Positions 36,435 to 52,980 of a stretch of 64,000 nucleotides of DNA are shown piece after piece (the first letter of the stretch is position 1; the number at the start of each line of letters is the position of its first letter). Origin of the DNA: Apostichopus japonicus. Lineage: Eukaryota > Echinodermata > Holothuroidea > Aspidochirotida > Stichopodidae. The position numbers and the translations under genes were made by a program. The notes under the pieces were generated by a model that was not told where the DNA came from, did not search any database, and saw only the letters and a program-made list of their open reading frames with translations. Location: the NCBI RefSeq assembly GCF_037975245.1, contig NC_092575.1:14426310-14490309 (forward strand). Direction: 5' to 3'.

Positions 36435-36447
36435 AATAAAAAATAAA
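36435..36447 (+). promoter_or_regulatory. Polyadenylation signals AATAAA (two)
   Basis: AATAAA at 36435-36440 and 36442-36447, about 75 bases after the GPCR stop. Copy 1 has the equivalent signal near 29660. Confidence 0.5.
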
Positions 36448-38119
36448 TCGATGCTTTGATCAGATTCCGCCATGCAGAATTGGATCGGCTGATACCTGTC
36501 TTCATCCAAGGCTTATGTTTTTCTTAGCTTTAATGATTCGTAAAATTGCCTCAGAATCCACACTGATGTTTTCTTATTTCAAGGTTGCAAATTTTATCAG
36601 TTTTAAGTGGAGTCTGTGTGGCTATTGTCTTCTGTACAAAACATCGGGGTAACGACAGCTGTAGCTATTTGTCAGGACTACAGAAGTATGTCTGTGAAGG
36701 TTTAATGGACACGCGAGGCTACCGTATATTACCATAATATCCTAACTAAATACAGCACAGCAAAATCCGACATTTGACACTACCTTTCGAACGTAGATTG
36801 GTTCAGAGATTAGTCCAGCTTTTATCGTGACCTTCCTTAAAGGGTTTTACTGAATTTGAGTGTATAAACACGATGATGAATGCATTTTACAATCGTGAAA
36901 ATGGCACGCTGGACGTAGAACAGCGACAGTTAGGGAGTTCAGACTCCTAGGTCAAAAGACATTAGAATTACTTGGGCAGTTCTTACCCTTTTCTAAGTCG
37001 TCACGTTAAGAACTCATAGAAAATTTACATTCAATTAAAACATACACTAATACGGTTGTATGCTATAATATCAACTCATCATCACACATTACCTATAATA
37101 ATGGATAAGTGCAATGATCTAGTTTACGTTTTTCTTCAAACTCCTAACAAAATGGCACCCTTGAGTTGTCTGATATTCATGAGAGTTAGTAACTATTAAA
37201 ACAGCAGTTCAGATAACCATAAAGCACGGAAGCTAGGCTACACGTAGGTAGAACTGCCATGGGTAGCTTTGAAGTAATTTTAAATATTAGCATATCAGAG
37301 AGATATAATATGAAAGAAAACTCTCATAAACAATTAAGAACAACATTGATCCGTTTGTGGGATATGCTACTTTAAAAGTCGTGTCTGTGGGCTGTCACTA
37401 TGACACTATATGATATGAAACTGTTACTAATTTCTCTTAGTTTGCTTTTCATATTTCATAGTAAAATGTTAACAGTGTTGACACTGAAACCATTATGTCA
37501 TGTAATCAAGTTTCATACTGTACATGTTTATATTCAGATGTTGTGAAACCATCTCCATTTCAGAAAATAGACATCATTCGCAAAAGTAAACAAACACATA
37601 GAAAATTGAAGCATGATGTGAATTGATGATGTCACATGTAAACTTGTACCAAGTGTAGGACTTTGCGTGTGATTGAGCATTGCATCTGCGATATCTCTCA
37701 CATGAAATAAGATATTTCTAAGCTATTTGAGAAAGTTTTTCAACATACAGTTATCTCTTACACTTACTAGTGTTAGCCGTCTGTAAGGTGTTTACTCAAA
37801 AAAATAGTGAATTTTGTTACATTCATGCAGAAATGACAAATATAGGATATGATCTATTTTGTGTAAGAACGAGAGCCAGACAGATAGGGGGAGGGATTTG
37901 TGTGCAAGCACAACCGGCTACGTTGACTTTATATCTGAGATCGTAATTCCTAAAATGGTATGGGTATCTTTTTCAGATAATTGAAATTTAGTGTTAGTAT
38001 TTAACCCAACTTTTGCATAATTGCAAGTTCTCTTTCAGTATTTATTGAAAATTTTCAGGTTGCACTTGACGTCATGAAAGATACTTAAGTTTTGAGTAAA
38101 TAAATGTAATTGTTGTAAT

Positions 38120-39880
38120 TTTGGTTTCGATGATAATCTTCACTTTTGTAGTCATGCCTGCGGATGTGCGTGTGTGTGTGTGCGTGTCTGTGTGACGCCT
38201 TGCTTGTAAAAACGACATCTCAAGAAAGGAAGCTTGTACCAGTCTCATATTAGGTGTGTAGGAGTACCACATTAAAGTCATATTATGGGCGAGGTTTATT
38301 GGGATCCCAACGGAAAATATCTTGGAGAAAAACAAAGTTGAAAGTTGCAAATTTTTCGATTTTTATGCCACCATTGGAAGTAAGATTTAAATAGATAAGC
38401 TAGTCACGTATGTCATTATGGCATAGTCACCAGGTAAAATTGTGAAAGCCTTCTAAACACCATATCTCTAGAAGGGAAGCTTGGACCAATCTCATATTTA
38501 GTACTATGTAGTTTTGACACGTTAAGTGCAAAAAGCCTTTTGTTATTGACAGAGAGCAAAGGTCATTTGAAGTCAGCAGGGGTCAAATTGTGGAAACCTT
38601 GTTTTATAATCTACCTTGGACTGAGTATTCTGATTATCAAAGGATGATAAAAGTATATGTCATAATTGCTTTAATCCTTCGACCATTCCTGCAAATATGG
38701 ACACGATCAATTTAACCCTTTAAGGGATTTGTTCGGTAGCAGTCAGTAAATGTAACACGACGTACGCAAAGTACTCTACATTGCAACGTGGAAGCCCTAT
38801 CGCACTATTTTGTTTTGTCAACTCTATAATTCTAGATATGGTTCTGCGATTGTGATTCACTGTGTAAACTGAATCACAATACTGGATTCGGGTTGGCTGT
38901 GACGTCATTACGACACAAGGTCTTCAAAAGTAACTCTGCTTTAATAATCATGATGTTAACTTTTCTGTTAAAGCATCATGCAACGTAGTTTGCTTAGCTG
39001 CCAAGTTTTCATTCAACTGTTTATGTTTTGATGATAGACATTGTGTGAATAAATGATTTTTACATGAAAAAGAAAACTAAAGACGTTTTTGTACTCATTT
39101 TATCATCATGCTGTTAACATTCACACAGTGGTCTTAAAAAAAACAATTATAGTAACAACAAGAATATCATCGAACCTTCTACATCAGTATGTTGTTGCTT
39201 TCACCTAGGTCCCCTCTCAATGACACTCCCCGGAAGCTTTTTGTAATATGTGGTCTTCAGACGACGATGACGATGATGATGATGACGATGACGATGATGA
39301 TGAGGATTAGGATGACGACGATGACGACGACTACGAAGCAGCGGTTACCAAAGGTGTTCATGCGAGGCAACTTGATAAGTTGATATGAACGAAGGATAAA
39401 ATGCCACCCTCTTAGATGAGAATCTCGAATATACCTTGGCGGGAAAGATATGTCTCAGAAGATGGGGTGGAATATTAGACCGAAGCAATTCCGCACCGTA
39501 CTTTCACTAAAGCTACTATCTCATTCCACAAACTCGGCATATAATAAGAAAGGTTTCATACATGACTACAATATGTCAAGGGTCGTTTAAGGGGATTCAA
39601 TTAATACGATTGCTGGGGGGGGGGGGGGGTTAACGCCAAAAAAGTTCCATTGTTAATGAAGGGGGAAATGCCTACAATGGAGTTTGTAAGTCCGTTTATT
39701 GAGCTACACCGTCTTTTACATAAACTACATTCAGTAATAATTATAAAAACAATAAAAAGGAAAAGGAAAGGACATATTCGTTTACGTTTTTATCGTTTAA
39801 GTTTTTTTGGAACTTTCTAGAGATAAAGAAAACGTGGGGTACTTGTCCATCTAAATATCCCGTTATGATAATCTTGGATT
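38120..39880. other. Unit 2 private region with simple repeats, no gene
   Basis: A short GT-rich run (38165-38200) and sequence resembling the CTTGTACTCAATGTGG tandem family (38220-38540) are visible. At 39265-39335 there is a GATGAC triplet array. A poly-G run lies at about 39616-39629. Confidence 0.45.
39258..39335. repeat. GATGAC-type trinucleotide microsatellite
   Basis: GATGATGACGATGACGATGA and close variants. The forward frame gives Met/Thr runs and is not treated as a gene. Confidence 0.85.
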
Positions 39881-39887
39881 ATAAATA

Positions 39888-40185
39888 GGTACAAATTGAG
39901 TCACCGAGACTGACCAATTTAAATGACATCTGTGAGAAGAAAGAACTCTGACAGTCACTGAGAAGAAATTGGTAAGTGGTATCCCGAGATTCACCACTTG
40001 TGAAATTTTACTTTATATTACGACATGTAACTCGAAAACAATTATCTATCACTACCACTTTCATATTACAATTAAATATTCACTCAATTTTAGGACAGGA
40101 TTTCATGAAACATTGAACTGAAAGTAAGTATTTCACCGAACTAGATCATTATGCGAAAGACTTCAGTTAGTCCAATCGGAGGTAA
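39888..40185 (+). repeat. Distal block of tandem unit 2
   Basis: Matches 33328-33625 (see that entry). It marks the right end of the duplicated material. Sequence diverges after 40185, where the ancestral right flank presumably begins. Confidence 0.85.
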
Positions 40186-40189
40186 CTGC

Positions 40190-41165
40190 CGTATTATCAT
40201 ATAACAAAAGAGTAGCGACTTTACCTGCAATCAATATGTTCATGATAAACTTCTACCCAATTGCTTAATAAACATAACCCCATAATTGGTCAAAGTGTTT
40301 TACAACTGTTTCAAATCGTGACACAGTTGCCCATGATGTAAAACTCAAAATGTTATATACATTAGCTAAATCTCATGTTGATGAAAACAACACGTTAGAA
40401 TGTAAAACAGCGAATTTGTATATACACACACAAAGAACCCTATATTCCTATACTGAAGCTACTCGAATGCTGGTTGAATATTTTATACAGTGTGGTTAAA
40501 ACATAGGCAATACTTTAATTACATGTAGCCTATAAAAACTTTTAGCCCAAAAAGCATATCTGTGTACACCCAACAGGCATGATAAGACTGGATCTCATTG
40601 TCCAAGTTGTGATCCAAAATGTAATCTCTTATGTACATTTATTGGTAAGTCGGATGAAACGTCCTCATAATGCTCAATTACCATTCGTGTAGTTATTGTA
40701 CTTATTGAAGTGTTTTCTCCAAAGAAAGTTTTTCCATCTCTCCCCATCTACATAGATGTACAATTAAAATTAACTAACAAATAATTACTGTCAAATAAAT
40801 AGGTAACGGGAATCATCGTGTGTAGGAAAAGAAAAATATTAAATATAATTATAATAAAGTTTACAGCGAAGTCCTTACCTCACTCTGTAAAAGGGTTATG
40901 TACATTATCGCATTGGATGAAATATTCCATACGGTGCTTCCATTCTGAATAATTTGTTTGTCTACTTTGAACCTTTTCAAGTTTCCCAATATTGACTCTG
41001 GTTTATATATCCGCCATCTTAAAGGAGCTGTGCGGAGTCTGTCACAGACTACACTGTAACTTAGTAGCTTTTCCGATTGTTAATATTTACACCTTATAAA
41101 TATTTTAAATTATATTTAAAGGATGAGAGAGTGCAGAAGTAGTACACACTCGTTATTTATAACAT
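40190..41165. other. Intergenic, nothing recognised
   Basis: AT-rich sequence between the GPCR duplication and the lectin gene 3' end. No repeat or coding signal was seen. Confidence 0.35.
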
Positions 41166-41166
41166 G

Positions 41167-41172
41167 TTTATT
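41167..41172 (-). promoter_or_regulatory. Polyadenylation signal for the lectin gene
   Basis: AATAAA on the minus strand, about 150 bases beyond the lectin stop codon. Confidence 0.45.
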
Positions 41173-41319
41173 ATATGGCGTCAATTCACCAAGTTATATA
41201 CCAATAGAACCGTTCATACAAAGACACGTACAGATGAAAATATCTTCATTTAGCGCAGAAAGGGAATATTTCACTTAATCCTATGTAGTTACATTTTTAT
41301 ATGTATCAGTTTAATTAGA

Positions 41320-45783
<4,464 letters not shown>

Positions 45784-45841
45784 TGTCTTTAAATTCGCCA
45801 AAACGTAGCGTTTTGGGTGGTACACTGCAGAGAGTCGAAGA

Positions 45842-45856
45842 AATATAAAATATCCA
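45842..45856 (-). promoter_or_regulatory. TATA-like element of the lectin gene
   Basis: The minus strand reads GATATTTTATATTTC, about 60 bases upstream of the ATG at 45783. Placement allows a 5' UTR of roughly 30 bases. Inferred from position only. Confidence 0.3.
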
Positions 45857-46859
45857 TTAGCTGTAGTAATTGTAGAAAGAAAGAGTGAAATATAATAGCC
45901 TTAGTAACCCCTAACTTCCATCGCTCTTCCCTCAGTCCATCCCCTCAGAACTTTTTTCTTTTCTCGTCGGAAATTGCAGCGACATCTTAGTGATTGCTTG
46001 TTTTCTCTTCGTTTTTTCCCCTTTTTTCACCTTCAGGCATTTGAAGTAATAATGGTTATACTTTACGGGCGAACATATAATCTGAAATTCACACAAATCT
46101 TACCAATATTAGTTTTCTTCCTCGACTTTAATGAAATATACGAACTGTCGTCAGCTTCACAACCTAACTCTGTCTCTCGTTTACACCTCGCAAGTTACCA
46201 CGATATCCTTCTTGATAATTTATCTAAGACACGTTAAGCAAGTCCTCACTGTTCTTTTTGTTAGCTTTAAACTTATGTTAGGTGATGTTCAGAATTGGTT
46301 AAGAGAGCCGAACTTCTTTGTCCACCTTAACCCCAAGTTCGTGACATACAATTACGGTAGAAATGGGTGCCGACATCTCTCGTCTTTGGAATATTTTCTT
46401 TGTAGTTTAATCTATGTAATAGTGCATGTAATAAGACTTTTCTTTCAATGGCTTTACATCAAGAATCTTGCAAATATACCTCTTTCTTTTATTGAAATGT
46501 CTCAATAAATTAAAGAGTATATTAATACCATGCTACCATCTTGAGCAGCACGTACATATTGCAAAGTTATTGACTACTTTTGTTATTGATTTCAAGGAAA
46601 ACTAATCCTTGCACAACTTGTTATTTATTAAAAAATATTTCATAAATGAACTCTTCGCTATGCAGAAAACTAATAGAATGTGTGTTGTTACTCGTATACA
46701 GTGATTTCCAAAGCTGGGCTCTCTTCACAACAAAAGATTTATAGATTATAAGTACACACAAAAAAGGAGGTATGGAAAGAATCAGATATTGACTAGTCAA
46801 CGTTTACGATAGCGGAGTCAAATGAAAACCATATATATGTGTGTTATTAAACTCATGTG
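45857..46859. other. Upstream of the lectin gene, no gene recognised
   Basis: Plus-strand frames at 45974-46237 and 46131-46508 overlap each other and have no recognisable motif. I treat them as chance ORFs. Confidence 0.35.
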
Positions 46860-46879
46860 AGCCAAATAAAAAATCAATC

Positions 46880-47062
46880 AACTAATCTATCTATCTATCC
46901 ATCCATCTATCTATCGATCCATCTATCCATCGATCCATCGATCCATCCATCCATCGATCCATCCATCGATCCATCCATCCATCCATCCATCCATCCATCC
47001 ATCCATCCATCCATCCATCCATCCATCCATCCATCCATCCATCCATCCATCTATCTATCTAT
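46880..47062 (+). repeat. (ATCC/ATCT/ATCG)n tetranucleotide array
   Basis: About 45 tandem tetranucleotides, mainly ATCC, with ATCG and ATCT variants at the left and ATCT at the right edge. The frame encodes Ile-His-Pro-Ser repeats and is not a gene. Confidence 0.95.
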
Positions 47063-49053
47063 GTGTGTGTATTTAGTAAGAATTATTTTCCTTTGGAAAG
47101 GTATTCCTGCAATGGAGTGGAAAAGCGCACCACACCAGTAAGCTTTGGTTAGTAGTTATATAGCTGACATGTATTCCTTAACAAGTATAAATATATATAC
47201 TGTGAACAAGTAAAGAACTAATACTGTGAATACAGATGTAAACGTGAAACTCATGTTCGACTATTTCATTCTTCTTGTCTGACGTTTTTAGAGGAATCAT
47301 CACAGTATGGATGTGGTATATTATTTTATTCAAAGAATCACTGTAGCTATAACTTAGACTTGTATGATTTACAAAGAACGACTGGAAACATAATGTAAGA
47401 TTACCTGACCCCGTGTCACCTCGTGTTTGCTATGCGAAGCAGTTCGGCATTTTGTTTCTCTCAAATAGATAGATGAATATATTAAGTCCGAATTGTTTCG
47501 TCTTTTCTCAAGCATCGCAGTCGTAACAGTCAACATTCCCAACCGTCAATAGCCTATATGCCTTTCGGTATTATTGGTGAAATTGTGTGATATTTATATA
47601 AATTCGAATCTCAAATTTAAAGAGTTTGCATAGAAAACAAGTAGTAAATTAATTAATTTATCGTGTTTTCAGCACGAGGCCGGACTGCATTAGGGCGCTA
47701 GTTATCCATTGCAAGCAACGCAGATTCATTACATATCACATGAAGCATTAGTTATATATGCTGACCTGGTTGCTTACGACCACATGGTTTTAAATAACGG
47801 AAGTATAGTCTAGTTTGCAAGATTCCAGTCTGTGAGTATTTGCAATTCTCCCTGACCGTCGTGCGATCATGGCGTTATACGGCTGCGGTGTCCGCGACAC
47901 CGGGCTCGTCGAGGGTAGGGAGGAGGGCATGACCCCACCGTGTGTGGTAATGTCATAGCAATGATTAGGGGCCTACCACACCACGCTAAACACACCTACG
48001 GCGGCAGTTTCGATATCACAGCATGATGTAATGGAGTTTATAAGAAAATATCCATTTTCATTTTCTATTCGAACTTTGTTTTCTGTTGCATAGCAACACC
48101 ATATCGCCTCGTGTCGTATTTCATCATCTTGTATTATCAGAGATCTTAGTGAAACACAGTGAACGTTATTGCAAGAAAAATCAATACTCTTTGGTGGTGT
48201 GATTACAATATTTTCGCCAATCAGGACAAAAAACAGATACAGGTGATTACATGTTGAGCGTATAAAGGGGGAAAAAGAACCCGATCAAGATAATGTCGAG
48301 TTTGGATGCAATATAGATATAACAAATGAAATTGCTCATATTGACAGTAATGGAGGGAACTTGCTAGAATCAAGGTTAAAGTGAAGTGAAAATTGTGTAC
48401 AATATAATTATTAGTATCATATGTTCTCCCTAATACGATTACGTTGTAATAACCTCATTTACCTTCACGCAGGGAACTAGAAAACAGCTCCCTGGTTAAC
48501 ACAACCTGCACATGGACTAAATCAACGGTTATTTATCTGAGATGCACGCACCCCTGCGGATGACAGCTAAGCTTTATGAATGAACAACAAGTTTGTAAAG
48601 ATTAAGTTCAATACCATTTATTTTGCCTTTTTTTTGGCAATTTGCAATGCCAGTTAATACAAAAAAAGTTTCAAAGTGTTGCCTACAGTCGTTATAATAT
48701 AATCACTCAGCTGATACTGCGATGTTTTCAATATTATGAACAATTTGCATGGATAAATGGCAGGCAGAGGTAGGGCACGTACACTGTAAAGATATCCTCT
48801 TAACAAGGGGTATATATCTATTGTAACTGTTGTCGTCGTTCTCCCTCACTAAAGCAAGAAGTTTTCTGGCATAACCACAAACGTTAATGAGTCAAAACAG
48901 AATAGGCTGGGACGATCATTTCATGTTGTCACACGTTATCGATTATCCCGGGAATGCAAACAGTGACCATAAGATATATTTATTTTATAAAAAGAGGCAT
49001 CTCACGTATGGGAGGTATTCATATGTTGAGTGCCATTCCGAGACTGTGAGTAG
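47063..49053. other. Intergenic region, nothing recognised
   Basis: A locally GC-richer patch (47870-47960, with CpGs) may be promoter-like, but no adjoining exon could be shown. No repeats stood out. Confidence 0.3.
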
Positions 49054-51089
49054 CCCAGGAAAAAATTTACCTCAAATTTACCGCGGTAACATACCACACT
49101 TTTACCCCGGTAAAACCAGGGTAAAAACACGGTAAATTTGTTGTACATTACCGCGGTGTTTTGGCCCTATGGACGTGGTAAACCGCGGTTTACCGCAGTA
49201 AATTACCACAAATTTACCATGGTTTTACCTCACTTTTACCCCAATTTTACCGCACTTTACCACGGTGTTACCATACTTTTACCGCGCTTTTACTACACTT
49301 TTACTACGCTTTTACCCCAAATTTACCACAGTTTTACCGTTCTTTTACCCCAATTTTACCGTATATTTACCACGCTTTTACCACAGTTTACCGTTCTTTT
49401 ACCCCAATTTTACCGTAGATTTACCACGCTTTTACCTTAGTTTTACCTCAATTTACCATACTTTTACCACGCCCTTACCACATTTTACCCCAATTTTACC
49501 GTAGATTTACTACGCTTTTACCTTAGTTTTACCTCAGTTTACCATGATTTTACACTAATTGCAGGACAGTTTTACCTTACATTGAGCATGATTTTGTCCT
49601 TATTTCAATTAGCATGTACACCATATATTCCTTTGAATTTCACCCATCAGTGTACTGTATTATGATTTGGCTATATGCCGTTACCCTTATTGTAATGGTT
49701 GTATGCCTGACATATAAGTCCTCAGTTGTAGAATGCATCAGTTTTTAATTCATCAAATCCATGGAGGTTTCACACATGAGAAAGCTTTGTTGAATCTCAT
49801 TTACCCAAGCTGGTATGATTCCTGACTCTCTTCTTTTGACTTGATTGGTAGTCCAGATTGGACTTTTGATCTCTTATTGTCCTCAAAGACTTGTTTTAAA
49901 TGGAAAGAGTACTCTGAACATAATTACAGACTTGTCAAGTCATTTATTGGACCTGACAGAGAATACCCAAATCTGAGGACACTGATTGGTCAATTTTTGT
50001 GTGCCACAGTGTTGAGGCACAGAACCTATGCCTTATGTGTGCTAGTTTATATAGTTCTTTTTTTCATTTTAAAGGCTTTTAGGTTCTCCCTAATAATGAA
50101 AAAAGAATTAATTGTTGTCTCCTCTCAAATATATCAGGGATTCCATGAAGGAATTCTCTATGTATCTATCCTCTGCTTGTTTTTTTTTAGGAAAAGAGAT
50201 GCATACTATAACATATAAGAATAGCAGTTTGTCTCTCTTCTTTATTCAACTCATATCCACAGGTAATTTATAATGCCAACATTAAGATATGAGTAGAACA
50301 AAAGGTTTGTCATATCAGTATTGCAAAAATATGGGACAAAATCATGGAAAAATTGCTGTAAATGTACCATCATGTTTCATAGTGTGACCCATATATGTTC
50401 TACTGTGGTACAATTATGGTAAATTTACCATAGTATAATTGCACCGTATAGTTTTACCCTATTTTTACTGTGGTTAATCATGGCACAATTGTAGGAATTT
50501 CACATATGTAGTTTATGTACCATATAAACTTACCCTACTTTTACTACAGTAATATCATGGTAAAACTATGGTAAATTTACCGTAGTAAATGTACCACACT
50601 TTTACCCTACTTTTACCACGGTAATACCATGGTAAAACTGTGGTTAATTTACCGTAGTAAATGTACCGCACTTTTACCCTACTTATACTGCGGTTATATC
50701 ATGGTAAAACTGCGGTAAATTTACCGCAGTAAATGAACCACACTTTTACCCTCCTTTTACCGCGGTAATACCATGGTAAAATTGTGGTAAATTTACCGTA
50801 GTAAATGTACCACACTTTTACCGCGGTAATACCATGGTAAAACTGCAGTAAATTTACCGTAGTAAATGTACCGCACTTTTACCCTACTTATACCGCGGTA
50901 ATATCATGGTAAAACTGCGGTAAATTTACCGCGGTAAATGTACCGCACTTTTACCGCGGTAATACCATGGTAAAACTGCGGTAAATGTACCGCAGTTGAT
51001 TTTACCACAATTTTACCACACATTTACCCTATTTACCACACATTTACCATAGTTTACCCCGGTAAAATTAGGGTACATTTTTTGCTGGG
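49054..51089. mobile_element. Element with palindromic GGTAAA/TTTACC arrays, about 2 kb
   Basis: The left end CCCAGGAAAAAATTTACC (49054) and the inverted right end (CCCAGCAAAAAATGTACC reading in from 51089) match at 16 of 18 bases. Two arrays of short TTTACC-type words, 49070-49560 and 50390-51070, flank a 0.8-kb centre. The right array contains perfect palindromes GGTAAATTTACC, ACCGCGGT and ACCATGGT. CATGG landmarks at 50556, 50628, 50700, 50772, 50833, 50905 and 50966 show unit lengths of 72, 72, 72, 61, 72 and 61. The left array has shorter irregular units. I find no target duplication and cannot assign a superfamily. Confidence 0.65.
49841..50060 (+). other. Unrecognised protein-like ORF between the palindrome arrays
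   Basis: The frame includes SPDWTFDLLLSSKTCFKWKE, YSEHNYRLVKSFIGPDREYP and NLRTLIGQFLCATVLRHRTY. Composition is protein-like rather than repeat-like, and an acceptor-like TTGGTAG precedes it. It might be the relic of the element's own protein or an internal exon of an unknown gene. I do not recognise the family. Beyond about 50060 the frame turns hydrophobic and low-complexity. Confidence 0.3.
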
Positions 51090-51424
51090 AGCATCCGGGT
51101 GTGGCCTACTTCGGAAGTGACGATATGATAATGCAATAACATGCTTATCACTGACTACGGAAAGATGTGTTACCTGTTACTTCCAATTGGATTCAAGCTG
51201 ACATACGACGATAATTAACCCTTCTACATAATAAAACTAGTAACAGCTGCAAATTGCCTTGGCGTCTATATACATATTGGAGAGGAAGATCACTACAAAG
51301 TAGTTCAGAGATCCAGAGTGGCATTCTTCCATCTTCAGTGGCATTCTTCCATCCTTCAATAACTGCATATGAGTTAAAGTTTTCTAAATGCTATGATTAC
51401 AATCTCTTTAGTGATCATCAATAG

Positions 51425-52929
51425 TTATCTGCAATGTACCAAATAGGAAATACTCAGATAAGGAACACCGAGGACATTTTTAAAATGTCCAGTTGTACTT
51501 GTTCTATCCAGCTTCTCAATTTCCTCCAATGAACACCATTCACCTGAGAGAGAAAAAAAAATGTAGCACTAAATGAACAGCATATCGTGATGGATTCGCT
51601 TGGCCAGAAAGCCATGAACTTCAAAGTAAAATTTTGAAATCTATCATAAACATATAGATACATCTGTGATGAACAGTGTACCACTAGGAACTGAGACCTG
51701 TTGCTTTGTCTATTCTTTGTTAGTTTAATATATTTCAAAGTAGGACGGAGGCAAATAGTGTTGACAATGAAAGCTTTACCATTACAGTACTAGCAGTGGC
51801 GGAGCGTCCATACAGTCAGAGGGGGCGGATGCCCCCCCCCCGACGGACTCAAATGGACAGCTGGCGCCCTTTTCAGCTTTTCACTTATTCGCGATTATTG
51901 ACTTTTTTATTGCGTTCTCAAATACTTATTGACATTTGTCACATTTTGTTGGTGTCATTTTCTGACAAAATGGCGATGACACCTATTTATTCTTCGTTTA
52001 TCTGCAAATTAGCAAGGCCCGGAAAAGGTAATTTCCTGCGATCTAGGGAGTATCTTTACTCAAAAAATTTCTGTACGCTCCGCGCCAACCTGTGGTGGCG
52101 CTCCGCTTAGATAGTGTTGAGAGCGCCCCTACAGACCATTCTCGCCCCCTCTGACCAATACCCCTAGCTCCGCCACTGATTACTAGGGTAGGTTGCTAAG
52201 AGCTCTAATGCCTAAAATGTTCAGCATTCATTTGTCAAAAGACTTCTGCATTATAAAATAAACATTGTAATAAATAAAGTCCACAATAAACAAGTCAATC
52301 ATATATGGTCTTGATGATGTCATATTTACACTTTGTTCAAGTATTCATGTCAGATGGATGAGGAAATATTTAACCTATGATCATGTTTACTTAATGGAAT
52401 AAGATTTGTGTTTGGAGTATTAGGGGAAATTGTACATCACATTTATCCCTATATATATCCTCTGAACCAAGTGATCATGGGTTGATTTGTGTCTCTTTAA
52501 ACTCATGCCATCACACTAAAAGAGTCTACACATTGAGATGATCTTTACCCTCAAGCCGCCCATGCAGCCTTGCATCACAATTCACTATCAGTGTGATGAC
52601 TGTGTGATTTGTGTCACTAAGAAATCTAGTTTAACATCGATGAATGTGGCTTAAAGACTGATACTTTATCTTGTTAATAGTGTGTCTTGCTTTTGTAATC
52701 TATTGTAATTGTAACTGCGCCTATAGCTGTGAGGAAGAAAAACAGAACTTTTACCATAAAGTTTATCGATATCTTTCCTGGAGAATGGATATGGTGGCAC
52801 TGAAAGAGAAATGGCATTTAGAATTATTAAGAATTGATAGTCTTTATTTTATGAAATTTTATAAACATATATAACAATTAGGTCTTTCCATGTAACTCTA
52901 ACACTTAGCATTAATTTGTTCAGACCTGA

Positions 52930-52980
<51 letters not shown>

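Larger units (their letters stand above)
33663..40185 (+). repeat. GPCR tandem unit 2
   Basis: Collinear with unit 1. It carries the intact GPCR and ends with the distal block at 39888-40185. It has private sequence at 37640-37860 and 38120-39880. Confidence 0.8.

Noticed and set aside
38886-38893. TGACGTCA near 38886 and 8309 as regulatory sites
   Set aside because: Isolated palindromes with no nearby gene start; expected by chance or part of a transposon end.
39189-39383. Met/Thr-rich frame
   Set aside because: GATGAC trinucleotide repeat.
45974-46508. Overlapping plus-strand frames upstream of the lectin gene
   Set aside because: No motif, low-complexity start, and mutual overlap in different frames.
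46857-47141. 94-codon frame of Ile-His-Pro-Ser repeats
   Set aside because: Direct product of the ATCC tetranucleotide array.
49138-49504. Overlapping 80-100-codon frames in the TTTACC array
   Set aside because: Repetitive FTTLLPQFY-type translation of the palindrome array, open in several frames at once.
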